64,000 nt of DNA from Propionibacteriales bacterium (GTDB lineage: Bacteria > Actinomycetota > Actinomycetes > Propionibacteriales > Nocardioidaceae), in NCBI GenBank assembly GCA_026392415.1, contig JAPLCC010000040.1:32998-96997 (forward strand). The letters run 5' to 3'. Below are positions 41,518 to 51,269 of the stretch, in pieces (the first letter of the stretch is position 1; the number at the start of each line of letters is the position of its first letter). The notes below the pieces were generated by a model that had not been told where the DNA came from, searched no databases, and worked only from the letters and a program-made list of their open reading frames with translations. Made by a program: the position numbers and the translations under genes.

Positions 41518-42327
41518 TCATCCGATCGGTCCTCCCGCAAAGGTGCTGTGCACCTGCGAGATCACGAAGTTGGCAGCGAACAGCAGGACGAAGTTGGTGA
41601 CGACCGCGCTCGTGACCGCCTCACCCACGCCGGTCGGTCCGCGGTCGGCATTGAGGCCCTTGTACGACGAGACGACTGCGCAGATCACCGCGAAGATCGC
41701 TGCCTTCGCGAGGGAGAGGTACAGGTCCGAGAGCTGCGCCAGTGTGGTCACCGAGGCGAGGTAGCTGCCGGGGGGAAGGTCCTGGATCACGACGCTGACC
41801 GAGAGCGTGGTGATGATCGTGAAGAACATGACCACGCCGTTCAGCAGCACGGCCACGGCGATCGTCGCGAAGAGCCGCGGCACCACCAGGCGTTCGATGA
41901 CCGGAAGCCCCATGACCTCCATGGCGTCGAGCTCCTCCCGGATCCGGCGTGAGCCGAGGTCGGCGCAGATGGCCGAGCCGGCCACGCCGGAGAGCATCAA
42001 CGCCGTGATCAGCGGCGAGGCCTGCCGGACGACGGCGAGCGTGTTGCCGGCGCCGGTGAACGAGACCGCGCCGACCTCCTGCGCCAGGACACCGACCTGG
42101 AGGGCGAGGATGATGCCGAACGGCACCGAGACGGCCAGGGCCGGCAGGGTGCAGACCCGGATCGTGTACCAAGTCTGGATGACGGTCTCTGCGACCGGGA
42201 AGCGTCGACCGGTGATCGCGTTGACCGTCGAGGTGAACATCCTGCGGGCGAAGGTGAGCATCGCGACCAGCTCGACGAGCGGCTTGCGCAGTGCGGGGAG
42301 CACCTTGCCCGGGCTGGTTGCCGACAC
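41518..42327 (-). CDS. MlaE/YrbE-family ABC permease (YrbEA)
   Basis: SGVAGSAICADLGSRRIREELDAMEVMGLPVIERLVVPRLFA; first gene of the operon. Confidence 0.92.
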   Translation of the reverse strand: MSATSPGKVLPALRKPLVELVAMLTFARRMFTSTVNAITGRRFPVAETVIQTWYTIRVCTLPALAVSVPFGIILALQVGVLAQEVGAVSFTGAGNTLAVVRQASPLITALMLSGVAGSAICADLGSRRIREELDAMEVMGLPVIERLVVPRLFATIAVAVLLNGVVMFFTIITTLSVSVVIQDLPPGSYLASVTTLAQLSDLYLSLAKAAIFAVICAVVSSYKGLNADRGPTGVGEAVTSAVVTNFVLLFAANFVISQVHSTFAGGPIG

Positions 42328-42370
42328 GGGTGCTCCTCTGCTCGCTCGATGGTGTGACGGGCGTCATGAA

Positions 42371-42468
42371 TGACAGTGGTACTGTCACACTTGCCACTGT
42401 CCACTGCACGCAGCATCCACGTCAACCCCGACATTGTCAGACTGAAATCGCAGTTGTACTGTGACAGT
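42371..42468. promoter_or_regulatory. Candidate operators in the yrbE-mce / MerR divergent region
   Basis: TGACAGTggtACTGTCA at 42371-42387 and ACTGTgACAGT at 42458-42468, sharing GTACTGT(C/G)AC. Confidence 0.5.
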
Positions 42469-42469
42469 C

Positions 42470-43228
42470 ATGAGCGCGCTATCGGTGACTGACCCGGACC
42501 GGGACCCCGATGAAGATGCGCTGCGCACCATCGACGAACTAGCCACGGCAGCTGGCCTCACGGTGCGGACGACGCGCTACTACGCGAGCCTCGGCCTGCT
42601 GCCGCCGCCCGCGCGCCGCGGCCGGATGGCCTGGTACGACGACACCCACCTCGCCCGGCTCGAGATGATCCGCGCGCTCCAGGGCCACGGCTTCACGCTG
42701 CAGGCAGTGGAGGGCTACCTCTCCTCGCTGCCGGACGACGCCGGTGTCGAGGATCTCGCCGTGCAGCGCGCGATGCTCACCTCCTGGACCGTCGGAGCGC
42801 CGCAGGAGCTCAGTCGACGACAGCTCGACCAGCACGCCGGACGCAAGCTGAGCGACGACGAGATCGCCCTCATCGAAGAGCTCGGGATGGTGCGCCGCAC
42901 CCAGGGCGACGGTGCGGACCGGTTCACGCCCGTCCACGGTTTCGACGTGGCCGTGGCGCTCCTCGACCTCGACATCCCCGTGAGTGGCATGCGGCTCGCC
43001 GGGGAGTCGATCTCCCACCACATGTCCGCCCTTGCCGTCGACCTGTCCGGGATCCTTCTCCATGAGGTGATCGAGCCCTGGCGTCGCGAGCAGCACCACT
43101 CGCGTGACGAGGCAGCCCAGCTCGAGGGCACCCTCGCGCGGCTGCGTCAGCTGACCCTGGAAGCGATCGTGAGCGCCTTCCGCCGCTCGGCCAACGACGT
43201 GATCACCCGCTCGCTCCACCGGAGGTAA
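42470..43228 (+). CDS. MerR-family transcriptional regulator
   Basis: TIDELATAAGLTVRTTRYYASLGLLPPPARRGRMAWYDDTHLARLEMIRALQGHGFTLQAVEGYL. Confidence 0.93.
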   Translation: MSALSVTDPDRDPDEDALRTIDELATAAGLTVRTTRYYASLGLLPPPARRGRMAWYDDTHLARLEMIRALQGHGFTLQAVEGYLSSLPDDAGVEDLAVQRAMLTSWTVGAPQELSRRQLDQHAGRKLSDDEIALIEELGMVRRTQGDGADRFTPVHGFDVAVALLDLDIPVSGMRLAGESISHHMSALAVDLSGILLHEVIEPWRREQHHSRDEAAQLEGTLARLRQLTLEAIVSAFRRSANDVITRSLHRR

Positions 43229-43232
43229 CCCG

Positions 43233-44069
43233 ATGACCGCCCAGCCCCACGACGTCCAGCCGAGCGCCACCCGGTCGGCGTACTCCGGCCCGTCGGCGTA
43301 CGCCGCCATCGCCTCGGAGCAGGGAATGCTGCTGGCAGCGGGCTCGGCCGTGATGTACCAGCTCGCGGTGAAGGGGGTCGGTCTCGGCGTCGCCGAGCAC
43401 AGCACGACACTGCAGCGTCCGGTCGACCGGCTGCGCACCACGCTCACCTACGTCTACGTGATGACGCTCGGCACGCCCGAGGAGCAGAAGTCGATCGCGC
43501 GCATGGTCAACAAGGCCCACGGGCCGGTGCGCGACGCCGGGCGCTACAGCGCCTTCGACCCCGACCTGCAGCTGTGGGTCGCGGCGACCCTGTTCCAGCA
43601 GGGCGAGTTCATCTACGAGAAGCTGTTCGGCCGGCTCCCCGACGATGTCCGGGAGGGCTACTACCGCGCGTCGTGGATCTACGGCACCGCCCTGCAGGTC
43701 AAGGACGAGCAGTGGCCGCCGACCCGGGCCGACTTCCAGGTCTACTGGGACGCGACCATCGCGGGGCTGGAGAGCGAGCCGTCGGTGCAGGACTACGCCC
43801 GGCGCCTGCTCTCGACCGAGGACGCGCCGCTGTTCAGCAAGCTCGTGATCCCGCTGCAGGACCTGATGACCCGGGGCAACCTCGACCCCCGGACCCGCGC
43901 GGCCCTCGGGCTCACCTGGTCCGCGAAGGAGCAGCGTCGCTACGACCTGTTCTGGAAGGTCTTCCCCCGGTTGTACCGGCTGGTTCCCCGCAGGCTGCGT
44001 CACCTCCACGCCCACCTGATCCTGCGTGACATGCGACGCCGGATGCGCAAGGGAAAGCGCGTGATCTAG
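43233..44069 (+). CDS. Oxygenase MpaB-family (DUF2236) protein
   Basis: MLLAAGSAVMYQLAVKGVGLGVAEHSTTLQRPVDRLRTTLTYVYVMTLGTPEEQKSIARMVNKAHGPVRDAGRYSAFDPDLQLWVAATLF. Confidence 0.88.
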   Translation: MTAQPHDVQPSATRSAYSGPSAYAAIASEQGMLLAAGSAVMYQLAVKGVGLGVAEHSTTLQRPVDRLRTTLTYVYVMTLGTPEEQKSIARMVNKAHGPVRDAGRYSAFDPDLQLWVAATLFQQGEFIYEKLFGRLPDDVREGYYRASWIYGTALQVKDEQWPPTRADFQVYWDATIAGLESEPSVQDYARRLLSTEDAPLFSKLVIPLQDLMTRGNLDPRTRAALGLTWSAKEQRRYDLFWKVFPRLYRLVPRRLRHLHAHLILRDMRRRMRKGKRVI

Positions 44070-44079
44070 GGTCACGGGC

Positions 44080-44487
44080 GTGACCCAACGCACTCTCGTC
44101 CTCCTCAAGCCCGACGCGGTCCGCCGTGGCCTGGTCGGCAACGTGCTCGCGCGGTTCGAGGCCAAGGGCCTGACCATCGTGGCCCTGGAACACCGTCACA
44201 TCGATGCTGCGCAGGCCGATGCCCACTACGTCGAGCACGTCGAGCGCGACTTCTACCCGCCGTTGCGCGACTTCGTGACCAGCGGTCCGCTCGTGGCGCT
44301 GGTGCTCGAGGGTGACGAGGCGATCGACGTCGTGCGTGCGATCAACGGCTCGACCGACGGCCACAAGGCCGCGCCCGGCACGATCCGGGGCGACCTCTCG
44401 CTCTCCAACCGCGAGAACCTCGTGCACGGCTCGGACTCACCCGAGTCGGCTGCGCGCGAGATCGCGCTCTGGTTCCCCTCGCTCTGA
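44080..44487 (+). CDS. ndk: Nucleoside diphosphate kinase
   Basis: QRTLVLLKPDAVRRGLVG, NGSTDGHKAAPGTIRGDLSLSNRENLVHGSDSPESAAREI (active-site His). Confidence 0.97.
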   Translation: MTQRTLVLLKPDAVRRGLVGNVLARFEAKGLTIVALEHRHIDAAQADAHYVEHVERDFYPPLRDFVTSGPLVALVLEGDEAIDVVRAINGSTDGHKAAPGTIRGDLSLSNRENLVHGSDSPESAAREIALWFPSL

Positions 44488-44593
44488 CCGGCGTGCCTCC
44501 GCGCTGATCCGGCCTCGCTTACCTACTCTCACAAGCGGAGGCCGTCGGACCGTGCGCCCGGTGGCCGCCCCGGTTCAGGCCGGCTTCCCCTAG

Positions 44594-45682
44594 ATGCGCA
44601 CGAGCGGGCTCGCCGATTTCGGCTGGTCCGGCGACGTGTTGCGAGGAATCGTGAGGGCGAACTCCATCATCGGCCGGGACATGGCCGTGGATCTCGGTAC
44701 CGCCAATACGCTCGTCTATGTCCGCCGCCGCGGGATCCTGCTCGACGAACCGAGCGTCGTCGCACTCAATGACGCCACCGGCGAGGTCATCGCCGTGGGG
44801 CACCAGGCCAAGCAGATGCTGGGCCGCACCCCTGACAACATCACTGCCCTTCGCCCGCTCCGTGACGGCGTCATCGCCGACTTCGAGGCGACCGAGCAGA
44901 TGCTGCGCCACTTCATCGCCCGGGTGCACCGCCGCCGCTACTTCGCGAAGCCGCGGATGGTCATCTGTGTGCCGAGCTCGATCACCCCGGTCGAGCAGCG
45001 CGCCGTGAAGGAGGCGGGCTACCAGGCCGGAGCCCGACGGGTCTACGTCGTCGAGGAGCCGATGGCCGCCGCGATCGGCGCCGGGCTCCCGGTCCACGAG
45101 GCCACCGGCAACATGATCGTCGATGTCGGCGGCGGCACCACCGAGGTCGCCGTGATCTCCCTCGGCGGCATCGTCACGTCCCTGTCGATCCGCACGGCTG
45201 GCGACGACCTCGACGCCTCGATCATCGCGTGGATGAAGAAGGAGCACGGCGTGATGCTCGGTGAGCGCACGGCCGAGGACGTCAAGATCACGCTCGGCTC
45301 CGCGTTCCCGCGTCCCGGCGAGCCCGAGGGCGAGGTGCGCGGCCGCGACATGGTCACCGGCCTGCCGCGCACCGTCGTCGTCTCGAGCGCCGAGATCCGC
45401 CAGGCACTCGAGGAGCCGTTGCACGCGATCGTCGACGCGGTGCGGGTCACCCTCGACCAGACCCCGCCCGAGCTCGCCGGCGACATCATGGACCGCGGCA
45501 TCGTGCTCACGGGCGGAGGAGCGTTGCTCCGCGGCCTCGACGAGCGGATCCGCCACGAGACCGGCATGCCGGTGCACGTCGCCGACGACCCGCTGGTCTC
45601 GGTCGCGATGGGTGCCGGCCGCTGCGTCGAGGAGTTCGAAGCCCTCCAGCAGGTGCTGGTCACCAACCCCCGGCGCTTCTGA
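44594..45682 (+). CDS. mreB: Rod shape-determining protein MreB
   Basis: DMAVDLGTANTLVYVRRRGILLDEPSVVAL, DVGGGTTEVAVISLGGIV, LTGGGALLRGLD; alternative GTG start at about 44651. Confidence 0.97.
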   Translation: MRTSGLADFGWSGDVLRGIVRANSIIGRDMAVDLGTANTLVYVRRRGILLDEPSVVALNDATGEVIAVGHQAKQMLGRTPDNITALRPLRDGVIADFEATEQMLRHFIARVHRRRYFAKPRMVICVPSSITPVEQRAVKEAGYQAGARRVYVVEEPMAAAIGAGLPVHEATGNMIVDVGGGTTEVAVISLGGIVTSLSIRTAGDDLDASIIAWMKKEHGVMLGERTAEDVKITLGSAFPRPGEPEGEVRGRDMVTGLPRTVVVSSAEIRQALEEPLHAIVDAVRVTLDQTPPELAGDIMDRGIVLTGGGALLRGLDERIRHETGMPVHVADDPLVSVAMGAGRCVEEFEALQQVLVTNPRRF

Positions 45683-46644
45683 TGACGCTCGACACGCGCC
45701 CCGTCCGCTCCTCCGCCTCCGCGACCGGGAGCAGTGCTCGTCGTACTCCTGCGCGTGACGGCGAGGACCGCGGCCGCCCGTCGCGCTCACTCGTCGTGGC
45801 GCTGGTGCTGGCCTGTGCGGCGCTCATGGTCGTCGACAAGGCCGGCGGTGACGACTCCCCGGTCGCGCCCGTACGCCGTGTGGTCGGCGAGGTGATCGGG
45901 CCGGTCCAGGCAGGCGTGGCGACCGTGGTCCGTCCGGTCGCCGGCATCCCCGGGGCCTTCCGGACCAATGACTCGCTCCGCACCAAGGTCGAGGACCTCG
46001 AGGCCGACAACGCGGGCCTGCGCAACCAGCTCGACAAGGCCGGCTACGACGACCAGCGGCTCCAGGACCTCGAAGGCCTTCGCGCCGTGGCCGGTGACCT
46101 CGGCTACGCCCTGGTGCCGGCGCGCGTGATCGCGATCGGCGCGGCCCAGTCCTTCTCGAGCACCGTCACCCTCGACGCCGGCTCGGACGCCGGCCTGCGC
46201 CCCGACCTGACCGTCGTGGCCGCCGAGGGCCTCGTCGGCCGGATCATCTCGGTGACCAGCCACACCGCGACCGTGCTGCTCATCGTCGACAACTCCTCCG
46301 CCGTCGGCGGCCGGATCGGGGACAACGCCGAGCTCGGCTTCGTCAACGGCCACGGCACCCTCGGCGACGACGACCGCCTCGAGATGGAGCTCGCCGACCG
46401 CAACGTCGTGCCGAAGGTCGGCCAGGAGATCGTGACCTGGGGCAGCGAGAACGGTTCGCCGTACGTCGCAGGCGTGCCGATCGGCAAGGTCGCGAAGGTC
46501 TACGAGTCGCTGCGCGAGACGTCGTACCGCTCGGTCATCGTGCCGGCCGTCGACTTCACGGCGCTCGACATGGTGGGCGTGGTGGTGCCCTCGGGCACGG
46601 CCGGTCGCGTGATCGAGGCCGACGGGGGAGTGAGTCTGCGATGA
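45682..46644 (+). CDS. mreC: Rod shape-determining protein MreC
   Basis: N-terminal TM, coiled coil (TKVEDLEADNAGLRNQLDKA), VTLDAGSDAGLRPDLTVVAAEGLVGRIISV. Confidence 0.95.
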   Translation: MTLDTRPVRSSASATGSSARRTPARDGEDRGRPSRSLVVALVLACAALMVVDKAGGDDSPVAPVRRVVGEVIGPVQAGVATVVRPVAGIPGAFRTNDSLRTKVEDLEADNAGLRNQLDKAGYDDQRLQDLEGLRAVAGDLGYALVPARVIAIGAAQSFSSTVTLDAGSDAGLRPDLTVVAAEGLVGRIISVTSHTATVLLIVDNSSAVGGRIGDNAELGFVNGHGTLGDDDRLEMELADRNVVPKVGQEIVTWGSENGSPYVAGVPIGKVAKVYESLRETSYRSVIVPAVDFTALDMVGVVVPSGTAGRVIEADGGVSLR

Positions 46645-47231
46645 GGACCAACTCCGCTGGCCGACTGCTCGCCGTCATGCTCGCCGTGATCGGCGCACTG
46701 ATGCTCCAGGTGACCGTGCTGCCGCACTTCGCGTGGCGCGTCGGCGGGTTGGGCGTCGTGCCCGACCTGGTCCTGCTCGTCGTGGTCGCCGTCGCGCTGG
46801 CCACCGACACCCGGTATGCAACGCTCACCGGCTTCTTCGCCGGTCTGGTGCTCGACATCGCGCCACCCGCCGACCATCTCGCCGGACGTTGGGCGCTCGC
46901 CCTGACCATCGTCGGCTATGTCATCGGCCGCCTCGCGCACGACAACACCGCAGAGGTCGCCCGCTTCGAACCTGACGGCGCTCGCCGCCCTGCGCTGGCG
47001 CTCGTCCTCGTTGCTGCCGCCGGTGGATCGTTCGTCGGGACCTCCGTGTTCGCGCTGACCGGCGTGTTCCTGAACGACGCCTCGGCGGGCGTCGGTGACC
47101 TGTTGCCGGTCGCCCTGGTGGCGCTGCTGCTCGACGTGATCGCTGCCCTGGTCGTCGTCCCGGTGGTGTGGTGGCTGTTGCGCCGCCTCGGTGCGGACCG
47201 CGCTGCGCAGGCTCTGTGGGCGCGGGTCTGA
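46641..47231 (+). CDS. mreD: Rod shape-determining protein MreD
   Basis: Small multi-TM protein between mreC and PBP2; TGFFAGLVLDIAPPADHLAGRWAL. Confidence 0.92.
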   Translation: MRTNSAGRLLAVMLAVIGALMLQVTVLPHFAWRVGGLGVVPDLVLLVVVAVALATDTRYATLTGFFAGLVLDIAPPADHLAGRWALALTIVGYVIGRLAHDNTAEVARFEPDGARRPALALVLVAAAGGSFVGTSVFALTGVFLNDASAGVGDLLPVALVALLLDVIAALVVVPVVWWLLRRLGADRAAQALWARV

Positions 47232-49369
47232 TGGCTCCCACACGGGGCGGCGCCTCGCACCGCAGCCGACTGCGGCTGATCGTCATCCAGACCCTCGTCT
47301 TCTCCCTGCTCGCCACCCTCGGCGCCCGGCTCTACTACCTCCAGGTCATCTCGGGGGAGCAGTACCAGGGCCAGGCTGCGTCGCAGTCGGTCCGCGAGAT
47401 CGTCGTGCAACCCCAGCGCGGGCTGGTCGTCGACGCGATGGGTCGGCCGTTGGTGACCAACCGGCTGACGTGGGTCGTGTCCCTGGACCGCACCCTGCTC
47501 GGCAAGATGAGCGACGCCGACCGCACCGAGCTGCTGCGCCGTACCGGCAAGGCGATCGGCATGCGGGTCAAGCGGATCGAGGGCAAGTTGCTGCTGTGCG
47601 GCGACAGCACCGCGGTCGCCGGCGAGTGCTGGAACGGCTCGCCCTTCCAGCCCGTTCCGGTCGCCTTCGACGTCAAGGAGTCCGCGGCCCTGCGGATCCT
47701 CGAGCAGCCCGAGGACTTCCCGGGCGTGGTCGTGGACCGGCAGAGCGTGCGGCAGTACCCCGCGCCGTACGGCGTGAATGCCGCGCACCTGCTGGGCTAC
47801 GTCAGCCCGATCACCAAGGAGGAGCTCGACGCCGCGGAGGAATCCAGCGACAGCTCGGTCAACGGTGCCTCGGTCGTCGGCCGGGCCGGCGTCGAGAAGG
47901 AGTACGACGAGTGGCTGCGCGGGCAGCCGGGCCACCAGCAGGTCGCCGTCGACTCCAAGGGCCGGGTCCGCGAGGACGTGTCCGACCTCGAGGCACAGCC
48001 CGGCGACACGCTCGTCACCACCATCGACGCGAAGGTGCAGTCGGTCGTGGAGGAGCAGCTCCACAAGATGATCATGACCCAGCGCGCGACGACCGACCCG
48101 GTCACCGGCCGGAAGTTCGAGGCCGACTCGGGTGCCGCGATCGTGATGGAGGCGAAGACCGGCCGGATCGTCGCGATGGCCAGCCAGCCGACGTACGACC
48201 CCTCGGTGTGGGTCGGCGGCATCACCGACAAGCAGCTCGCCCGCCTCTACTCCGAGGCCGCCGGCACGCCGCTGCTGTCGCGGGCCTTCCAGGGGCAGTT
48301 CGCTCCCGGCTCGACGTGGAAGCCGTTCATGACGGTCGGCGCGTTGACCAACGGCTACACCCGCGACACCGTGCTGAGCTGCCCTTCGGCCGTGCAGATC
48401 GGCAACCGCGCGTTCCACAACCACGAGTCCCACGCCTACGGTTCGATCGGCTTCGCCCAGGCGCTCGCGGTCTCCTGCAACACCTTCTTCTTCCAGGTCG
48501 GCATGAAGTTCTGGCAGAAGTTCGGCTCCGACCCCGATGACGTCGACGCACGCGACCCCCTCGTCGAGGAGGCGGAGGCCTTCGGCTTCGGTGACCAGAC
48601 CGGGATCGACCTGCCGGGCGAGGCGTCGGGCCGCGTCGCGGACCGCAAGTGGAAGCTCGCCTACTACAAGTCGATGAAGGACTACTACTGCGGGATCGCG
48701 GGCAAGCCACAGGACGCCAAGACCTCCGACTTCGTCTACAAGTTCTCCCGCGAGTTCTGTGTCGAGGGCTGGAAGTACCGCCTGCCTGACGCGGCGAACT
48801 TCGCGATCGGCCAGGGCGACACCATCGTCACGCCCCTCCAGCTCGCCCGCGGCTACGCCGCGATCTCCAACGGCGGCACGCTGTGGGAGCCCCGCGTGGC
48901 CAAGGCGATCGTGTCGCCGGAGGGTGAGCTGGTGCGCGAGATCGCGCCGAAGAAGGAACGCAAGCTCGACATCCCGCCGCGGGTGCTCAAGTACCTCGAC
49001 GACGCGCTCCTCAGCGTCGCGCGGCCGGGCGGCACCATGGCGTGGAAGCTCGGCGGATTCCCGATCGACGACGTCCGGATCCGTGCCAAGACCGGCTCGG
49101 CCGAGGTCTACGGCAAGCAGTCGACCGGCTGGGTGGCGTCGTACACCAAGGACTACGTCGTCGTGATGATGATGACCCAGGGCGGCACCGGCTCCGGCTC
49201 GACCGGTGACGGCATCCGGGCGATCTGGGAGGCGCTGTACGGCGTCGTCGGTGACCAGGTGCGTCCCGCCAAGGCGGCGATCCCCGGGGTCACGCCGCCG
49301 ACCGCACTTCCGACCTTCGACGAGGACGGCTCGATCCTTCCTCCGGCCCGAAAGGACGACGGGTCATGA
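47231..49369 (+). CDS. mrdA: Penicillin-binding protein 2 (MrdA-type)
   Basis: SxxK FAPGSTWKPFM, SxN VSCNTFFFQVG, KTG RAKTGSAEVYG all intact. Confidence 0.95.
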   Translation: MAPTRGGASHRSRLRLIVIQTLVFSLLATLGARLYYLQVISGEQYQGQAASQSVREIVVQPQRGLVVDAMGRPLVTNRLTWVVSLDRTLLGKMSDADRTELLRRTGKAIGMRVKRIEGKLLLCGDSTAVAGECWNGSPFQPVPVAFDVKESAALRILEQPEDFPGVVVDRQSVRQYPAPYGVNAAHLLGYVSPITKEELDAAEESSDSSVNGASVVGRAGVEKEYDEWLRGQPGHQQVAVDSKGRVREDVSDLEAQPGDTLVTTIDAKVQSVVEEQLHKMIMTQRATTDPVTGRKFEADSGAAIVMEAKTGRIVAMASQPTYDPSVWVGGITDKQLARLYSEAAGTPLLSRAFQGQFAPGSTWKPFMTVGALTNGYTRDTVLSCPSAVQIGNRAFHNHESHAYGSIGFAQALAVSCNTFFFQVGMKFWQKFGSDPDDVDARDPLVEEAEAFGFGDQTGIDLPGEASGRVADRKWKLAYYKSMKDYYCGIAGKPQDAKTSDFVYKFSREFCVEGWKYRLPDAANFAIGQGDTIVTPLQLARGYAAISNGGTLWEPRVAKAIVSPEGELVREIAPKKERKLDIPPRVLKYLDDALLSVARPGGTMAWKLGGFPIDDVRIRAKTGSAEVYGKQSTGWVASYTKDYVVVMMMTQGGTGSGSTGDGIRAIWEALYGVVGDQVRPAKAAIPGVTPPTALPTFDEDGSILPPARKDDGS

Positions 49370-50604
49370 GCAACCGCATCCAGGCCACCCGGGCTTCGGC
49401 CGGCGGCCGCCCGCACCGCACGACCGCTTCACGGCGCGTCTCCTTCCTGCGCTGGGGCGACGTCGACCAGGTGCTGCTCGGGGCGGTCGTGCTGTTGTCG
49501 CTTCTCGGGTGCCTGCTGATCTGGTCGGCGACCCTGGAGCGCGACGACCTCACCGGCGGCGACACCCGCGCGTTCCTGGTCAAGCAGGTCATCAACGTCG
49601 GTATCGGGCTGGGCCTGATGGCGATGGTGGTGATGACCGACCATCGCTGGGTCCGGATCCTCGCCCCGATCGGCTACCTGTTCGCCATCGGCGGGCTGGT
49701 GCTGGTGCTGGTGATGGGGTCGACCATCAACGGTTCGCGCTCGTGGCTGATCGTCGGCGGGATGTCGTTCCAGCCGTCCGAGCTGGCCAAGCTCGCCGTG
49801 GTGGTCGGCATGGCCCTCGTCGTGGCCGAGCGCAGCGAGGGTCGATGGCGCGACCGGGTCGGCACGGTCGACGTACTCCTGATGCTCGCGGTGGCCGGCA
49901 TCCCCGCTGTCCTGATCCTTGCTCAGCCCGACCTCGGGACGATGCTGGTGCTGACCGCGACCGTGTTCGGGGTGATCGCCGCGTCCGGCGCGCCGCGTCG
50001 CTGGCTGTTGATCCTTGGCGGCGGTGGTCTCGCTGCCGCGGCCTTCGCCGTCGTCAGTGGTCTGCTCGAGCAGTACCAGATCGACCGGTTCCTCGCGTTC
50101 ACCAACCCGGAGCTCGACCCGAAGGGTGCTGGCTACAACGTGGAGCAGGCGCGGATCGCGGTCGGCAACGGCGGTCTCTTCGGTCAGGGCCTGTTCGAGG
50201 GTTCCCAGACCCAGTCCGGCTTCGTGCCCGAGCAGCACACCGACTTCGTGTTCACGGTCGCCGGCGAGGAGCTCGGGCTTCTCGGTGCGGTGCTGATCGT
50301 CGCGCTGCTCGGCGTCGTGATCTGGCGTGCGCTTCGGATCGCGTCGCGCACCGATGACGTGTTCGGCCGAATCGCCGCTGCGGGCATCGCCTGCTGGTTC
50401 GCCTTCCAGGCCTTCCAGAACGTCGGGATGTGCCTCGGGATCATGCCGGTCACGGGTGTGCCGCTGCCGTTCGTCTCGTACGGCGGCTCGTCGATGTTCG
50501 CCGGCATGCTCGCGATCGGGCTGCTCCAGAACATTCATCTGCGGACCCTGACCGCGCCGGCGTCGCGGATGGCTCCGCAGCAGCGGGTGCTGGTCCGTTC
50601 CTAG
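49366..50604 (+). CDS. rodA: RodA (SEDS family peptidoglycan polymerase)
   Basis: INGSRSWLIVGGMSFQPSELAKL, LAQPDLGTMLVL, FVPEQHTDFVFTVAGEELGLLG, PVTGVPLPFVSYGGSS. Confidence 0.96.
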   Translation: MSNRIQATRASAGGRPHRTTASRRVSFLRWGDVDQVLLGAVVLLSLLGCLLIWSATLERDDLTGGDTRAFLVKQVINVGIGLGLMAMVVMTDHRWVRILAPIGYLFAIGGLVLVLVMGSTINGSRSWLIVGGMSFQPSELAKLAVVVGMALVVAERSEGRWRDRVGTVDVLLMLAVAGIPAVLILAQPDLGTMLVLTATVFGVIAASGAPRRWLLILGGGGLAAAAFAVVSGLLEQYQIDRFLAFTNPELDPKGAGYNVEQARIAVGNGGLFGQGLFEGSQTQSGFVPEQHTDFVFTVAGEELGLLGAVLIVALLGVVIWRALRIASRTDDVFGRIAAAGIACWFAFQAFQNVGMCLGIMPVTGVPLPFVSYGGSSMFAGMLAIGLLQNIHLRTLTAPASRMAPQQRVLVRS

Positions 50605-51155
50605 CCGGCGGTGTTGACGCCGAGGATCTGTTCGCGCTCGTCGTCCGCCAGGCCGGCCTTGCCCAGGATCCGCTGCAGGATGTCGTTCTTTCCGTCGATG
50701 TACTCGTCGATGCTCTCGACGTCCTGCTCCGCCAGGTCGAGCTTCACGGCGGCATAGGCGTCCCGGAGCACGTCGTCGGCGCGGAGCGTGTCACGGACCG
50801 CTAGGTGGTTGCGCAGCGACAGGGAGCCCTCGACGCAGACGTACACGTGGCGGTCGACCTCGGCGTACTCACCGATGGGGGAGGCCCGCATGAAGTGGCG
50901 ATCCGGCACGCCCTTGTCGCCCTCGTGGCCGTAGCCGGCGGCGACGAGGGCGGCGATGGCGTCCTCGAGCGCAGGGCGCTCCACGACGACGTCGATGTCG
51001 AGGATCGGCTTGGCGGCCAGGCCCGGCACCGACGTACTGCCGACGTGCTCGATCGCCAGGATCGGTACGTCGACCAGGGCCGCGACGAGGTGGGTCCTGA
51101 TCGTCTCGAACGTGATCGGCCAGGAAGGGTCGTAAGGAGTCACAGCGACACGCAT
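50601..51155 (-). CDS. GrpB family (UPF0157) protein
   Basis: VTPYDPSWPITFETIRTHL, IEHVGSTSVPGLAAKPILDIDVVVE, RHVYVCVEGSLSLRNHLAVRDTLR. Confidence 0.92.
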   Translation of the reverse strand: MRVAVTPYDPSWPITFETIRTHLVAALVDVPILAIEHVGSTSVPGLAAKPILDIDVVVERPALEDAIAALVAAGYGHEGDKGVPDRHFMRASPIGEYAEVDRHVYVCVEGSLSLRNHLAVRDTLRADDVLRDAYAAVKLDLAEQDVESIDEYIDGKNDILQRILGKAGLADDEREQILGVNTAG

Positions 51156-51269
51156 GGTTCCATCCTGCAGGGCCGAACCGCACCGGCGCATGCCGCCGCT
51201 CGGCCTCGATCAGTCCGCGGGTAGGAATTGAGTGGGGAGCCCTCGCGCTCGGAGGGTCAACTCTGGTGG

